Positions 15,591 to 24,306 of a stretch of 64,000 bases of DNA are shown in pieces (the first letter of the stretch is position 1; every line of letters begins with the position of its first letter). Below the pieces are notes generated by a model. The model ran no database searches. It saw nothing but the letters and a program-made list of their open reading frames with translations, and was not told the origin of the DNA. The stretch is from Sandaracinaceae bacterium (GTDB lineage: Bacteria; Myxococcota_A; Polyangia; Polyangiales; Houyiibacteriaceae). The translations under genes and the position numbers were made by a program. Where the stretch lies: NCBI GenBank assembly GCA_020633055.1, contig JACKEJ010000006.1, positions 620,001 through 684,000 of the forward strand, written 5' to 3'.

Positions 15591-16149
15591 TCACCTCCTC
15601 GATCGCCACCGATGCGGCCGCGATGCGTCGCTTGGCCGTCGCCGGCGAGCAGTCGCACAGCGCCGCCACCTCGGCGACCGTGTGTCCGTCGACGCGGCGC
15701 AGGATCCACGCCACGCGGTGCGCCACCGGCTCGCGCTCGAGCGCGCGGTAGATGCGCGCCACCAGCGCCTTCTGTTCGGGGCTGGCCCCAGGCGCGGCCA
15801 GTTCGTCGAAGCGCGCGCCGTCGTCCTGCCCGAAGAACCCGCGCAGGCGCAGGCGCCGCAGCCGTCGCTGGGACATGCGTACCGTCACGGTGGCGAGCCA
15901 GCCCTTGATCTCCGCCTCGCTCTCGCGTCGCTGGAGGCCCCGGTGAGCGGCCAAGAAAACGTCCTGCACCAAGTCGTCGACCTCGTCGGGGCGCCCCGTG
16001 AGGCGCAGGGCGATGGCGCCCACGTAGGACGCGTACCGCACGTAGAGGGCCCCCAGGTCACGGCTCGCCACCGCGCTGGCGCCGGACTCCGGGCCGGACC
16101 CCTCGGGGGCCGACGGCACGACGCGCAGGGGTGGCAGGGGGTGGTTCAC
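15577..16149 (-). CDS. ECF-family RNA polymerase sigma factor
   Basis: A 190-residue sigma-70 of the extracytoplasmic function type. Region 2 (LTGRPDEVDDLVQDVFLAAH) contacts core polymerase and the -10 element. Region 4 (HTVAEVAALCDCSPATAKRR) is the -35-binding helix-turn-helix. A proline-rich N-terminal tail of about 25 residues precedes it. It is the first gene of the minus-strand operon and divergent from an AraC regulator, with a 147-base intergenic region that may hold its autoregulated promoter. Confidence 0.93.
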   Translation of the reverse strand: MNHPLPPLRVVPSAPEGSGPESGASAVASRDLGALYVRYASYVGAIALRLTGRPDEVDDLVQDVFLAAHRGLQRRESEAEIKGWLATVTVRMSQRRLRRLRLRGFFGQDDGARFDELAAPGASPEQKALVARIYRALEREPVAHRVAWILRRVDGHTVAEVAALCDCSPATAKRRIAAASVAIEEVIGRG

Positions 16150-16175
16150 ACCCGATTAATGACCGCCCCCTCCGA

Positions 16176-16219
16176 GAACGGCTCAATTTTCCTCCGTCGA
16201 CTTTTTTTTGAGCCGGTTC
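16176..16219. promoter_or_regulatory. Inverted repeat between divergent sigma and AraC genes
   Basis: GAACGGCTCAA at 16176-16186 and TTGAGCCGGTTC at 16208-16219 are inverted copies apart from one extra G, separated by a 21-base AT-rich spacer with a T8 run. Lying between two divergent starts, it could be an operator or a transcript hairpin. Confidence 0.4.
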
Positions 16220-16296
16220 GGGGGGCACGCGGCATCGATGGGGGGAGCGCCAGGAACGGCGCCCCGTGCCCCCACACCGCAGGGAGAAGTTTCGTC

Positions 16297-17307
16297 ATGT
16301 ACGTGTCCATCGCGCTCGCACGAGCCGTCGTCAGCGAGGTCGAACGCCGCGGCAAGCCCGTCGACCAGCTCCTCCGTCAAGCCGACCTGCCCGCCTGGCG
16401 CTTCGACGACCCGCGGGGAGAGCTCACCATCGTGGACTACGAGCGGCTCATCCTGGCGGCGGTGGACCTGCTGGACGACCCGGCGGCGGGTCTGCGTGCT
16501 GGGTACCACGCTCCTGCCGGGGCGGCGCACCTGGTGGGCTTCGTCTTGGTGAACAGCCGCACCCTGCGCGACGCGCTGACCCTCTTTCGGCGCTACGCCC
16601 CCTTGGTCGTCGAGGGGGTCGGGTGTGAGCTCGAGGAGCGCGGGGACGAGGGGTGCTTCCGCTGCGCACACCCGGACCTCGGGGTCGGCGCCGCGCGCTT
16701 CGCGACGGAGCTCCTGCTGGGGTACCTCGCCGCGCGCATGAACCCCCACTTCTTCGGGGGCGATGCCCGCATCCGCGAGCTGCGCCTCACCGGCCCGCGG
16801 CCCCGGAACGCCGCCGAGGTGGAGGAGCTGTTGGGCATTCCACTCACGTGGGGGGCCGAGCACAACGAGCTGCTCTTCGACCGCAGCGCGCTGGACGTCA
16901 GCCAGCGCCACGCCGACGCCTGGGTGTGCCAGCTGATGTGCGACAAGGCGGAGCGCATGCTGGGCGAGCGGCAGACCGCCGAGCGCCTGCGCCTGCGGGT
17001 CAAGGACTCGTTCAAGTACCAGGTGCAGCTGGGCCGCCCAGACAACGAGGCCGTGGCTTCGGCCCTTGGGCTCAGCGCGCGCACCCTGCGCCGTCGGCTG
17101 GCGCGCCTGGGCTACACCTTCCGCGACCTGGTGGACGAGGCGCGCCAGGAGCTGGCCTGCGACGCGCTCCAGCGGCCGGACTCCTCCATCAAGGAGGTGG
17201 CCTACACCTTGGGCTTCGCGGAGCCCTCGGCGTTCCACCGTGCGTTCAAGCGCTGGACGGGCGTGACCCCGAGGGAGTTTCAGACTCAGGCCGTGATGGC
17301 GCACTGA
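16297..17307 (+). CDS. AraC-family transcriptional regulator (OruR/ArgR-like)
   Basis: A 336-residue regulator. The N-terminal 200 residues resemble the arabinose-binding-like domain of the OruR/MmsR type (GYHAPAGAAHLVGFVLVNS, LTLFRRYAPLVVEG). The C-terminal 100 residues carry two helix-turn-helix units (VASALGLSARTLRRRLA and IKEVAYTLGFAEPSAFHRAF), ending with the AraC signature FKRWTGVTPREF. The start at 16297 is set by the domain start and the upstream GGGAGAAG. The effector is unknown. Confidence 0.92.
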   Translation: MYVSIALARAVVSEVERRGKPVDQLLRQADLPAWRFDDPRGELTIVDYERLILAAVDLLDDPAAGLRAGYHAPAGAAHLVGFVLVNSRTLRDALTLFRRYAPLVVEGVGCELEERGDEGCFRCAHPDLGVGAARFATELLLGYLAARMNPHFFGGDARIRELRLTGPRPRNAAEVEELLGIPLTWGAEHNELLFDRSALDVSQRHADAWVCQLMCDKAERMLGERQTAERLRLRVKDSFKYQVQLGRPDNEAVASALGLSARTLRRRLARLGYTFRDLVDEARQELACDALQRPDSSIKEVAYTLGFAEPSAFHRAFKRWTGVTPREFQTQAVMAH

Positions 17308-17403
17308 CGCACGCGCTCTCACGGTGAGCTTGGCTTTTCGCGGCGCTGCGCTGGGGACCCAATTCGGGGGGGACCCGGCGCGGCGCCGCGGTATCGTTCG
17401 TGC

Positions 17404-18681
17404 GTGGCCCCCGCGCAGCCCGACGCCATCGCCATCCCGACGCCCGAGGAGATCCGAGCGCGGGCCGAGCGCAACGCCCTCGCGCGCTTGGCGCGGGAAA
17501 CGAGCGAGTGGCGGGGGAGGGCAGGCACCGCGCTGAAGCTGCTGGGCGTGGCCGCGTTGGGTGCACTGCCTGCGTTGCCAGGCGGGCTCGAGCTGACGGG
17601 GGTGCATTGGCACCTCAGCGCGCTCGTCTTTGGGCTGTATGGCGCGGCGTCCGTCGCGGCGTCCGTCGCGTACCGCGGTGACCCAGCCAACGTCGCCTAC
17701 GCGCGCTGCACGTGGGTGAGCGCGGTGTGCTTGGCGCTCGGGACGGCGCTCCTCATCGGCGCCGCGGGGACGGCGCGCACGGTGTACTGGCTCGACTTCA
17801 TCTACGCGGGGGTCATCGCCACGCACTCCATCGTCCGGCTCCGGCGCTACATCAACATCATCGGTGTGGGGACGTCGCTCACCGTCGTGGCCCTCCTCGT
17901 GCGTGGCGCCATGACCGACGCGGCCTTCGCGGCTGTCATCGCGTTGAGCATCCAGCTCATCATGAACGTTGCGGCCCGCTCCCGTCGCGCCGCGGAGGAG
18001 GTCAATGCGCGGGGCGAGCTGCTGGCCGAGCGGGCGGGGCGCGCGTTGGTGGAGCACGAGCGGGCGCGCATCGCGCGGGAGCTACACGACGGGCTCGGGG
18101 CCGAGCTGAGCGCGGCGCTGCTGCACGCCGAGGCGCTGGGCATCGAGGGGTCGAGCGCGTCGGCCAAGCTGCAGGAGAGCGTCCGCGCGGGGGTGGCGGA
18201 GCTGCGCGCGGTGCTCACGTCGGTGGATCGCGAGGCGGCGAGCCCGCGCCAGCTGGGTGAAGAGGTGGGGCGCGTGCTGCGCGCCATCGCTGGCGAGCGC
18301 GCCGAGGTGGACGTTCGCGTGGCGACCCCGCTCGGGCCGCGCGTTCCCGGCAGCGTGACGTCCAACGTGCTGCGGGTGGCACAGGAGTTCGCGCACAACG
18401 CGCTCGTCCACGGGCGCGCGACCTGCCTCACGGGGGTGGTCGAGCTGCTGAGCGGGCCAGGAACGTCGGCGACCCTACAGGTGACGCTCACGGACGACGG
18501 GCGCGGCCGTGTGGCGGGTCTCTCGCCCGCGCGCGGCATGGGCAACGTGCGCGCGCGGGCCGAGGCCCTGGGCGGCCAGGTGCAATGGAGCGACGCGCCC
18601 GAGCGCGGCATTCGCTGCGTGCTGCGCGTGCCGGTCGGTGTCGAAGAGCGCCCGTCGCTCGCCGCTCAGCGCACCAGCTGA
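17404..18681 (+). CDS. NarL-type membrane sensor histidine kinase
   Basis: A 425-residue kinase with a GTG start. After a basic helix (residues 15-40) there are about six hydrophobic segments between 45 and 192 (for example HLSALVFGLYGAASVAASVA and AAFAAVIALSIQLIMNVAA). The dimerisation motif ERARIARELHDG gives phospho-acceptor H228 (HisKA_3), and the ATPase domain has EFAHNALVHG, DDGRG and GMGNVRARAEALGG. There is no periplasmic sensor domain, so the membrane part itself probably senses. The 3' end overlaps that of the convergent response regulator by 16 bases, a likely cognate pair. Confidence 0.92.
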   Translation: MAPAQPDAIAIPTPEEIRARAERNALARLARETSEWRGRAGTALKLLGVAALGALPALPGGLELTGVHWHLSALVFGLYGAASVAASVAYRGDPANVAYARCTWVSAVCLALGTALLIGAAGTARTVYWLDFIYAGVIATHSIVRLRRYINIIGVGTSLTVVALLVRGAMTDAAFAAVIALSIQLIMNVAARSRRAAEEVNARGELLAERAGRALVEHERARIARELHDGLGAELSAALLHAEALGIEGSSASAKLQESVRAGVAELRAVLTSVDREAASPRQLGEEVGRVLRAIAGERAEVDVRVATPLGPRVPGSVTSNVLRVAQEFAHNALVHGRATCLTGVVELLSGPGTSATLQVTLTDDGRGRVAGLSPARGMGNVRARAEALGGQVQWSDAPERGIRCVLRVPVGVEERPSLAAQRTS

Positions 18682-19283
18682 TGCTCGTAGGCGAAGGCGC
18701 ACAGCTCGGCCTTGTTCGACACGCCCAGCTTCCGGTACAGCGTGCGCACATACGTCTGCACGGTGCCCATGCGGATCCCGAGCGCGTCGGCCGCCTCGGC
18801 GTAGGTGAGCCCCCGGGCGAGCACCACCAGGAGGTCCTGTTCGCGCGGGGACAGGCGCACCTCGGGCAGGGCGGCCCGCCGAATGACGTGGCGCGTGACG
18901 TCGCTCGAGAGCGGGCTGTGCCCGGCGAGCGCGTCCTCGATCGCCCCAAGCACGCGCGACAGGGGGTCCGCCTTGGACACGTAGCCCGACGCGCCGCGGT
19001 CGAGGGCCTCCAACACAGAGCGCTCGTCCGTGGCGGCCGTCAGCGCCAGGGCGCGCCCTCCGCGCTGCACCACCTCCGCGATCAGCTCGGTGCCGGCCAC
19101 CTCCGACTCGAGGTGCAGGTCCACCACGGCAAGCGCGAACGCGTCATCGAGGGTCCCACGCGCCTCCTCGGCTGAGGCGACGGCGGTGACCGCGAAGCCC
19201 ACGCTCACGAGGGCGTCCGCGAGGGCCTCGCGATAGCGGGGGTGGTCTTCGACCAGCAGGATGCGGAGAGCTTCGTCGTTCAC
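18666..19283 (-). CDS. NarL/LuxR-type response regulator
   Basis: A 205-residue regulator. The receiver has acidic residues E12/D13, phospho-acceptor D55 (AVVDLHLES) and a GYVSKAD segment. The C-terminal LuxR helix-turn-helix reads LSPREQDLLVVLARG through TVQTYVRTLYRKLGV. It probably receives phosphate from the convergent NarL-type kinase, whose family normally pairs with this regulator class. Unusually, kinase and regulator are not in one operon but face each other with overlapping 3' ends. Confidence 0.93.
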   Translation of the reverse strand: MNDEALRILLVEDHPRYREALADALVSVGFAVTAVASAEEARGTLDDAFALAVVDLHLESEVAGTELIAEVVQRGGRALALTAATDERSVLEALDRGASGYVSKADPLSRVLGAIEDALAGHSPLSSDVTRHVIRRAALPEVRLSPREQDLLVVLARGLTYAEAADALGIRMGTVQTYVRTLYRKLGVSNKAELCAFAYEHQLVR

Positions 19284-19436
19284 GAGAGTCGCCTCGGCGT
19301 TCCACGGTGTCGCCGGCGCGTCGTGGTCCGAGTGTGTCGAGCCGCCGCTGCGCGCCTCGACACGTAGGGCCGACGCGAATCTACCGAGCCCGTGTGCGCC
19401 GGGGAAGGGCGAACGCCGCGAGCGTGGCGGCCTGGG

Positions 19437-20174
19437 TCAGGGAGCATCCGCAGCGCTCTCGGTGGGCGCGTCGCACACGCGGAACACCCCCGCGATGTCG
19501 AACAGCACGTCCACCTCGCCACGGTTGTAGGCGAGCGCGCCGTGGTCCACGGTGGGTGTGGGCGCGAACGCCTCGAGCCGCACGCGTGGGCCCGTGGCGG
19601 TGAACAGCACGACCTCCTCGCGCCACGCCCCCTCGGGAACCGGCAGCGAGCGCGGCTCGGCGTCCGTGCCCTCCAGCCTGAGTCGCAGCTGGTTGCCCGA
19701 GCGCAGCGACGCCACCGAGAACACCAGCGCGTAGCGCGCACCCGGCTCCACCGTGATGGTGGTCTCGAGCTCGTTGCCGGGCTGGCCGCTGGTCACCGGC
19801 AGCAAGGGGTGGAGGAGCCCGTGTTGGCTGCCGTAGGCCGACGTCTGCAGCGGCGTGCGGCTAGGGTCCACGCGGCCGATGATCACGCGCCCCGTCGGAG
19901 CCTCCCAGCCGTCCACCTGCGCATAGTCCGAGCGCCCGACCCGCCCGCCCAGCACGGGCGCCTCGAAGCTCAGGTTGGCGGCGGTCACCTCGTCGCACAG
20001 CGACACGCCCGCGCTCCGGGCCCCCGTCTCGCGTGCGGCCAGCGCCGTGCGTCCTGGCTGCGGCAGTGTCGCCGCGCCGCCACACCCCGCGTCGGCTGCC
20101 AGCAGCGGCGCGCCCATGACGAGGGCGAGAGCGAGCGCCGCGGCCCCCTCGTTGGTCCTGATCTTGTTCGTCAT
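19437..20174 (-). CDS. Exported protein with PEP-CTERM-like beta-sandwich
   Basis: A 245-residue secreted or lipid-anchored protein. An N-terminal hydrophobic stretch (ALALALVMGAPLLAADAGC) acts as signal, with a possible lipobox at ADAGC. The mature part begins NLSFEAPVLGG...DGWEAP, the opening typical of secreted beta-sandwich (PEP-CTERM or carbohydrate-binding-like) domains, and continues with YALVFSVASLRSGNQLRLRL. ATG 20174 is preferred to ATG 20192. Function is unknown; the neighbouring genes are also envelope proteins. Confidence 0.65.
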   Translation of the reverse strand: MTNKIRTNEGAAALALALVMGAPLLAADAGCGGAATLPQPGRTALAARETGARSAGVSLCDEVTAANLSFEAPVLGGRVGRSDYAQVDGWEAPTGRVIIGRVDPSRTPLQTSAYGSQHGLLHPLLPVTSGQPGNELETTITVEPGARYALVFSVASLRSGNQLRLRLEGTDAEPRSLPVPEGAWREEVVLFTATGPRVRLEAFAPTPTVDHGALAYNRGEVDVLFDIAGVFRVCDAPTESAADAP

Positions 20175-20231
20175 CCTGGCTGTCCCTTCCATGTGGTCAG
20201 ATGTCGTGGCACGCGCGTGTCGCGAGCCTCA

Positions 20232-20984
20232 TCAGCGCCCCAGCCGCTCCTGACGCTCCCGCTGCTCGCGCGAGCGCCGCTCTTCGTCGCGAATGGCTTG
20301 GCCCAGGCGCTGGTTCTCGCGTTGGTTGGCCTCGGCCGCGCGCCGCATGCGCAGCTGTGCGTCGCGGGAGTCGTATCCGGCGCGGAAGAGCGCGCCCATG
20401 CCGCCCAGCTTGAAGCTGAGGGTCACGCGCAGCTGCCCGCCGAACGCCGTGAGCGGGCCCAGGTCTGCCGAGCGGGCGACCACGAACGAAGGCCCCACCG
20501 CGATGTGCAGCCCGAGGTTGTCGGACAGGTAGTCCGCGAAGGTGAGGCCCACGAAGCCCCCGCCGGCACGCGCGCCGTCCAGCACGGAGAGTCCTTCGTC
20601 CGACCCCTCCGCCTCGAAGCCGACCGGCCCCACGAACTCACCGATCGCGGTGAGGCGGTACAGCATGCGGCGGCGGGCCACCGTCGCGTCCAAGCGCACG
20701 TGCGCGCCGCCCGGAAAGTAGCGCGCGGTGCCCTGCCCGGGCGCGCGGCTGGTGGCCAGCAGCTGCCCGCCCCCACCCACCGCGACGCGCACCTTGCCTG
20801 GGTCCAGATAGAAGCCTGCCGCGAGGCCGTACGAGGCGGCCACCGGCCGCGTGTCCCGTGCGGCCACCGTGTAGATGCCTGCCGATGCCTCCACGAAGCA
20901 GCCGCTCAGCACCAAGGTGGCGGCGGCCACGAGGAGCGGAGCGGCGCGGGGGGTCTCGAGGTGGTTGATCACGCTCGAGAACAT
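20232..20984 (-). CDS. Lipoprotein with coiled-coil tail
   Basis: A 250-residue lipoprotein with lipobox LSGC (C29). The mature region has alternating strands and glycines (YGLAAGFYLDPGKVRVAVGG, LGLHIAVGPSFVVARS), resembling an outer-membrane barrel or transthyretin-like sheet. The last 45 residues are highly charged (RDAQLRMRRAAEANQREN, EERRSREQRERQE) and probably form a coiled coil. No family was recognised. Confidence 0.65.
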   Translation of the reverse strand: MFSSVINHLETPRAAPLLVAAATLVLSGCFVEASAGIYTVAARDTRPVAASYGLAAGFYLDPGKVRVAVGGGGQLLATSRAPGQGTARYFPGGAHVRLDATVARRRMLYRLTAIGEFVGPVGFEAEGSDEGLSVLDGARAGGGFVGLTFADYLSDNLGLHIAVGPSFVVARSADLGPLTAFGGQLRVTLSFKLGGMGALFRAGYDSRDAQLRMRRAAEANQRENQRLGQAIRDEERRSREQRERQERLGR

Positions 20985-21071
20985 AGAACCCGTGCCTCTG
21001 CGCCCGACACCCCATGACCATGAGTAGCCAGATGGGGACAGTCGGCCGCCCCCACCTGGTTCATCGAGCCG

Positions 21072-23927
21072 TCAGAGGGTCAGCAGGTACAGCACCAGGT
21101 CGTCCACCTCGGCGGCGCTCCCGGCGCACCACGGGTGCGGCGCGTCGGGCATGCCGATGGGCTGGTTGGTGCCCAGCTCGTCCGGGCCGTAGTCGCGTCG
21201 CATGGCCTGGTAGTCCCAGTAGTAGTGCGCCGGATCCCACGGCACGGTGGTGAAGTAGCGGTGGCGTTCCACGAAGAGGTTGCGCGCGCGCCCCTCGGCC
21301 GTGGTCCCGTCGTAGCGGGGGATGCGGAACACGTCGCCGCGCGGGTTGGCGCCCGGCCGGTCGTCGGGCGGGAAGTCGGGCCCCGCGTTGGGCATGTTCG
21401 GCGTGGGCGCGTGCAGCGTGTAGTAGCGGTCGTACAGCGGCGTGCCGCTGGTGCAGCGGTCGGGGTGCACCAGCTCGGGCAGGTTGCGCACGTGGCCGTC
21501 CGTCAACAGGCCGCGGTGCTGCACCCAGTACAGGTCCCGCAGGAACGTCGCGCGGATGGACTGCGTGTGGCGTTGGTAGATGGTGGGCGTGAAGAAGCGC
21601 CCCACCTCGTCCAGGCGGATCATGCGCTCGTTGCTGTTCACGCCCATGCCGTCGCTGTGACAGCTGGCGCAGCGCGTCTCGAAGGTGGCGCGACCGGCCG
21701 CGACGCGGTTGCTGAGCGCTGGGAAGTCCTGCCACCCGCGCTGCACGAACTGCCCCTCGGACACGCCTGCGCCTACCAGCGCGTCGCGCTCACCCTCGTG
21801 GGCCAGCCAGCGCGAGAGGCCCACGTTGCGCAGGTCGTCGTCGTGCTCGCGCAGCGTGGTCATGTAGGCCGTGAGCGCCTGCAGCGACACGGCGTCCATG
21901 GAGCCCATCGCGCCGTCGGGCTCCTCCGAGTGGATGTACGAGCCCTCGAAGCCCACGTACGACTCGGTGTGCGAGAGCGAGCGCCGGATGGGCATGTAGT
22001 TCGTCACGTTCGGGATCGCGATGGGCGAGAACATGTAGTCGTTGTCGGTCGAGCTGCCCTCGTCCGAGCCGCGCACCATGTCGTGCTCCCCCGCGCCGTA
22101 GGGCATGTGGTAGGCGATGGAGGTCTTGTCGATGTCGCCGTCGCCGGGCGCCCAGTGCGGGCCGGGCTCGTTGCCCACCACGCCCTCGAACTCGCCCAGC
22201 ACGGTCCACTTCATGCTCCAGTTGGGGTTCGGGAGCCCGGGGATGACGCGCGTGATCTGGTCGTTGCCGCGCTGGTAGCTCACGCGGTAGCCGTGGCACG
22301 AGGCGCAGTTGAAGCCGATCCACTCGCCGTTGCCGTTGAACGGGTGCTGTGACTCGGCGTAGCGGTAGCCGACGAAGCCCGTGTCGCGCGTGTTGCCCTC
22401 GAGCTTCTGGCGACCGAGCACGGCCAGGAAGCCGGGGATGGGGTTGGCCATGGGGTAGGGGTCGAAGTACACGTCGTCCATCGCGGCGTCGGGCACCTCG
22501 CCGCGCACCGTGGGGATGGCGCCGAACAGCACGCGCGGGTCGGCTGGGCCACCGCGCACGGGGTCGGTGGCGGTGCCGTCGAGGATGCGTGTCCAGTCCA
22601 GGTCGCGGAACGCGTGGGCCAGGCCGATGTTGTAGTCGTACGACCAGAAGATCTCCTCGCCGCGCGCCACCAAGTCCGAGAACATGGGGTTGTTGATGGT
22701 GGTGGGGATGGCGTTGGACGTGCGCACCGGGCCGAGCTCGCTCACCACGTCGCACGCGAAGTCGAACTCGCGGTCCGTGATGCGCAGCGTCTGGGCGTCC
22801 ACCACGCTGTGCGGCGTACCAGGCAGCGTGAGCGACTCCATGGTGCCGATGCGCTTCTGCACCTGGAGCACGATGGGACCTCCCGCGCCGACGTGCACCG
22901 GCACCTCGAACGTGACGCGTGTCGGCGTCCACGAGACCACGTCGCGGTCCCACGTGCTGTGCGTCTCGGGCAGCTCGTAGTTCACCTGGGCGGGCGCCGA
23001 CGGCCCGTCGAGGATGTTCAGGCGCTGCTCGTACATCGAGAGGTCGGTCTCCAGCACGCGGCTGTTGCCCACCATGATCTTCGCGAAGTCCACGTCGGGG
23101 CCCGCGCCGAAGCCGGTGCCTTCGAGGACCACGCGGTCGCCTGGGGCAAGCACCACGGGGCTGGTGCTGCCCGACGTCCAGCGCGAGGTACCGTTCACGC
23201 GCACGCGCGTGATCACGGGTGTCGCCGGCGCCGCGGCAGAAGCGGCGCGCGCGAGCTCACGCGCGGTGTCCACGCTGCAGTAGCGGTCTTGGCAGGCCTC
23301 GTCGTTCATGAAGAAGCAGGTGTCGGCGGCTTCGTCACTGCACTGCGTGCCGCAGTCCGCGGGCCCGCTGCAGCCAGCCACGGCCTCGGCGCGCACGAGC
23401 GCGTTGTTGGGGTCGCCTGCGGAGAGCACGCGCTGGATGCGCGTCCACCCGGTCACGCCCGAGGCCGCGCGGTACTCGTCTCGGCACGGGCCCGTGGGCA
23501 ACACCGAGCACAGCAGCGAACCGCCGCAGTAGCAGTCGCGCCCCGTGCACCCGTTCTCGAGCGCACAGCTGGCGGCAGCGACGCACTGCGCGTTCCCGGC
23601 GCAGGCCTGCGCCGGCGTCTCGCAGCGCCCGCAGAGGCAGCTGGCACATGCGGCGTCGACGCCGCGGTCGTGCATGGCGACGTAGCAAGCCGACGTGGGG
23701 GTCGGCCCGGCGGCGCCGGGGTAGTCCGCGGGGATCACCGCTTCGGTGTTGGCGGCTGTCGGTGCGTCGCCAGCGCAGCCTGCGACGAGCGCGCTCAGCA
23801 CGAGAAACATGCGCGCGGCAGTCGGTGCCCAACGCGCGTGGTCGGTGGACAGAAGCGGCTTGCTGGCCTGGGGTGGGCCCGCGGACCAAGAGAGCGGCGA
23901 GCGTCGAGGTTGGAACGTGTGGGTCAT
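21072..23927 (-). CDS. Large di-haem c-type cytochrome/peroxidase-like lipoprotein
   Basis: A 951-residue lipoprotein. A lipobox VAGC with C51 ends an unusually long n-region. A Cys-rich module follows (CASCLCGRC, CTGRDCYCGG; about residues 85-140), then an IPT/TIG-like domain (VVLEGTGFGAG). Two haem sites follow: C541-A-S-C544-H545 and C753-A-S-C756-H757. The arrangement recalls di-haem cytochrome c peroxidase/MauG-type oxidoreductases on the cell surface. ATG 23927 is chosen over 23954 because AAGGAGA sits six bases upstream. An inner ATG at 23810 would shorten the signal but has no such site. The partner electron donor is unknown. Confidence 0.82.
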   Translation of the reverse strand: MTHTFQPRRSPLSWSAGPPQASKPLLSTDHARWAPTAARMFLVLSALVAGCAGDAPTAANTEAVIPADYPGAAGPTPTSACYVAMHDRGVDAACASCLCGRCETPAQACAGNAQCVAAASCALENGCTGRDCYCGGSLLCSVLPTGPCRDEYRAASGVTGWTRIQRVLSAGDPNNALVRAEAVAGCSGPADCGTQCSDEAADTCFFMNDEACQDRYCSVDTARELARAASAAAPATPVITRVRVNGTSRWTSGSTSPVVLAPGDRVVLEGTGFGAGPDVDFAKIMVGNSRVLETDLSMYEQRLNILDGPSAPAQVNYELPETHSTWDRDVVSWTPTRVTFEVPVHVGAGGPIVLQVQKRIGTMESLTLPGTPHSVVDAQTLRITDREFDFACDVVSELGPVRTSNAIPTTINNPMFSDLVARGEEIFWSYDYNIGLAHAFRDLDWTRILDGTATDPVRGGPADPRVLFGAIPTVRGEVPDAAMDDVYFDPYPMANPIPGFLAVLGRQKLEGNTRDTGFVGYRYAESQHPFNGNGEWIGFNCASCHGYRVSYQRGNDQITRVIPGLPNPNWSMKWTVLGEFEGVVGNEPGPHWAPGDGDIDKTSIAYHMPYGAGEHDMVRGSDEGSSTDNDYMFSPIAIPNVTNYMPIRRSLSHTESYVGFEGSYIHSEEPDGAMGSMDAVSLQALTAYMTTLREHDDDLRNVGLSRWLAHEGERDALVGAGVSEGQFVQRGWQDFPALSNRVAAGRATFETRCASCHSDGMGVNSNERMIRLDEVGRFFTPTIYQRHTQSIRATFLRDLYWVQHRGLLTDGHVRNLPELVHPDRCTSGTPLYDRYYTLHAPTPNMPNAGPDFPPDDRPGANPRGDVFRIPRYDGTTAEGRARNLFVERHRYFTTVPWDPAHYYWDYQAMRRDYGPDELGTNQPIGMPDAPHPWCAGSAAEVDDLVLYLLTL

Positions 23928-23933
23928 GGGCGG

Positions 23934-23940
23934 TCTCCTT
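23934..23940 (-). promoter_or_regulatory. Strong ribosome binding site of the di-haem gene
   Basis: AAGGAGA on the minus strand, six bases before ATG 23927. It is a near-consensus Shine-Dalgarno and decides the start. Confidence 0.75.
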
Positions 23941-24007
23941 CCGAGGTGCGCCATGTGTACCTATCAAACGTGTTGTTTTCGACTTAAAAGTGATGATTCT
24001 ATTTTTG

Positions 24008-24022
24008 TGTACAAATTGTACA
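24008..24022. promoter_or_regulatory. TGTACA-N3-TGTACA inverted repeat
   Basis: Two identical hexamers, each self-complementary, separated by AAT inside the AT-rich island. A plausible dimeric repressor site between divergent genes. Confidence 0.4.
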
Positions 24023-24096
24023 TTTTTGCTTGTTACTACAGGGTAAGCGGTTGGACGCAGGTAAATGACGCGGTGCGTGAACCCCTTTGGTGACGA

Positions 24097-24106
24097 TCGA
24101 TATCGA
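24097..24106. promoter_or_regulatory. TCGATATCGA palindrome
   Basis: A perfect ten-base palindrome about 200 bases upstream of the Coq4-like start, at the gene-proximal side of the AT-rich island. It may be a regulator site, but short palindromes also occur by chance. Confidence 0.25.
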
Positions 24107-24306
24107 AAATTCGCGCAAATTTTGCATGTTGTATTCGATTCGTACTCGTGGTGGAACGCGCTGCCGATTATTGAAAGTTGTCTCCGTGAGCGCGATGCGG
24201 GCCGCTGGTGTCCTCTTCGGTCAATGCTTTTTGTGTGAGCGCCCGGCGTGCGCCGCGGCTCCATCCCCTGCGCATTCGTGCCCCTGACAGTGTGGTAGTC
24301 TGCGGC

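Larger units (their letters stand above)
23955..24190. other. AT-rich intergenic island
   Basis: A stretch with many A/T runs (GACTTAAAAGTGATGATTC, ATTTTTGTGT, GAAAATTCG, CAAATTTTGCATG) in an otherwise very GC-rich window, lying between the divergent di-haem and Coq4-like genes. It contains the two palindromes listed separately. No supported gene lies here; promoter or nucleoid-protein binding DNA, or a foreign insert, are the options. Confidence 0.6.
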
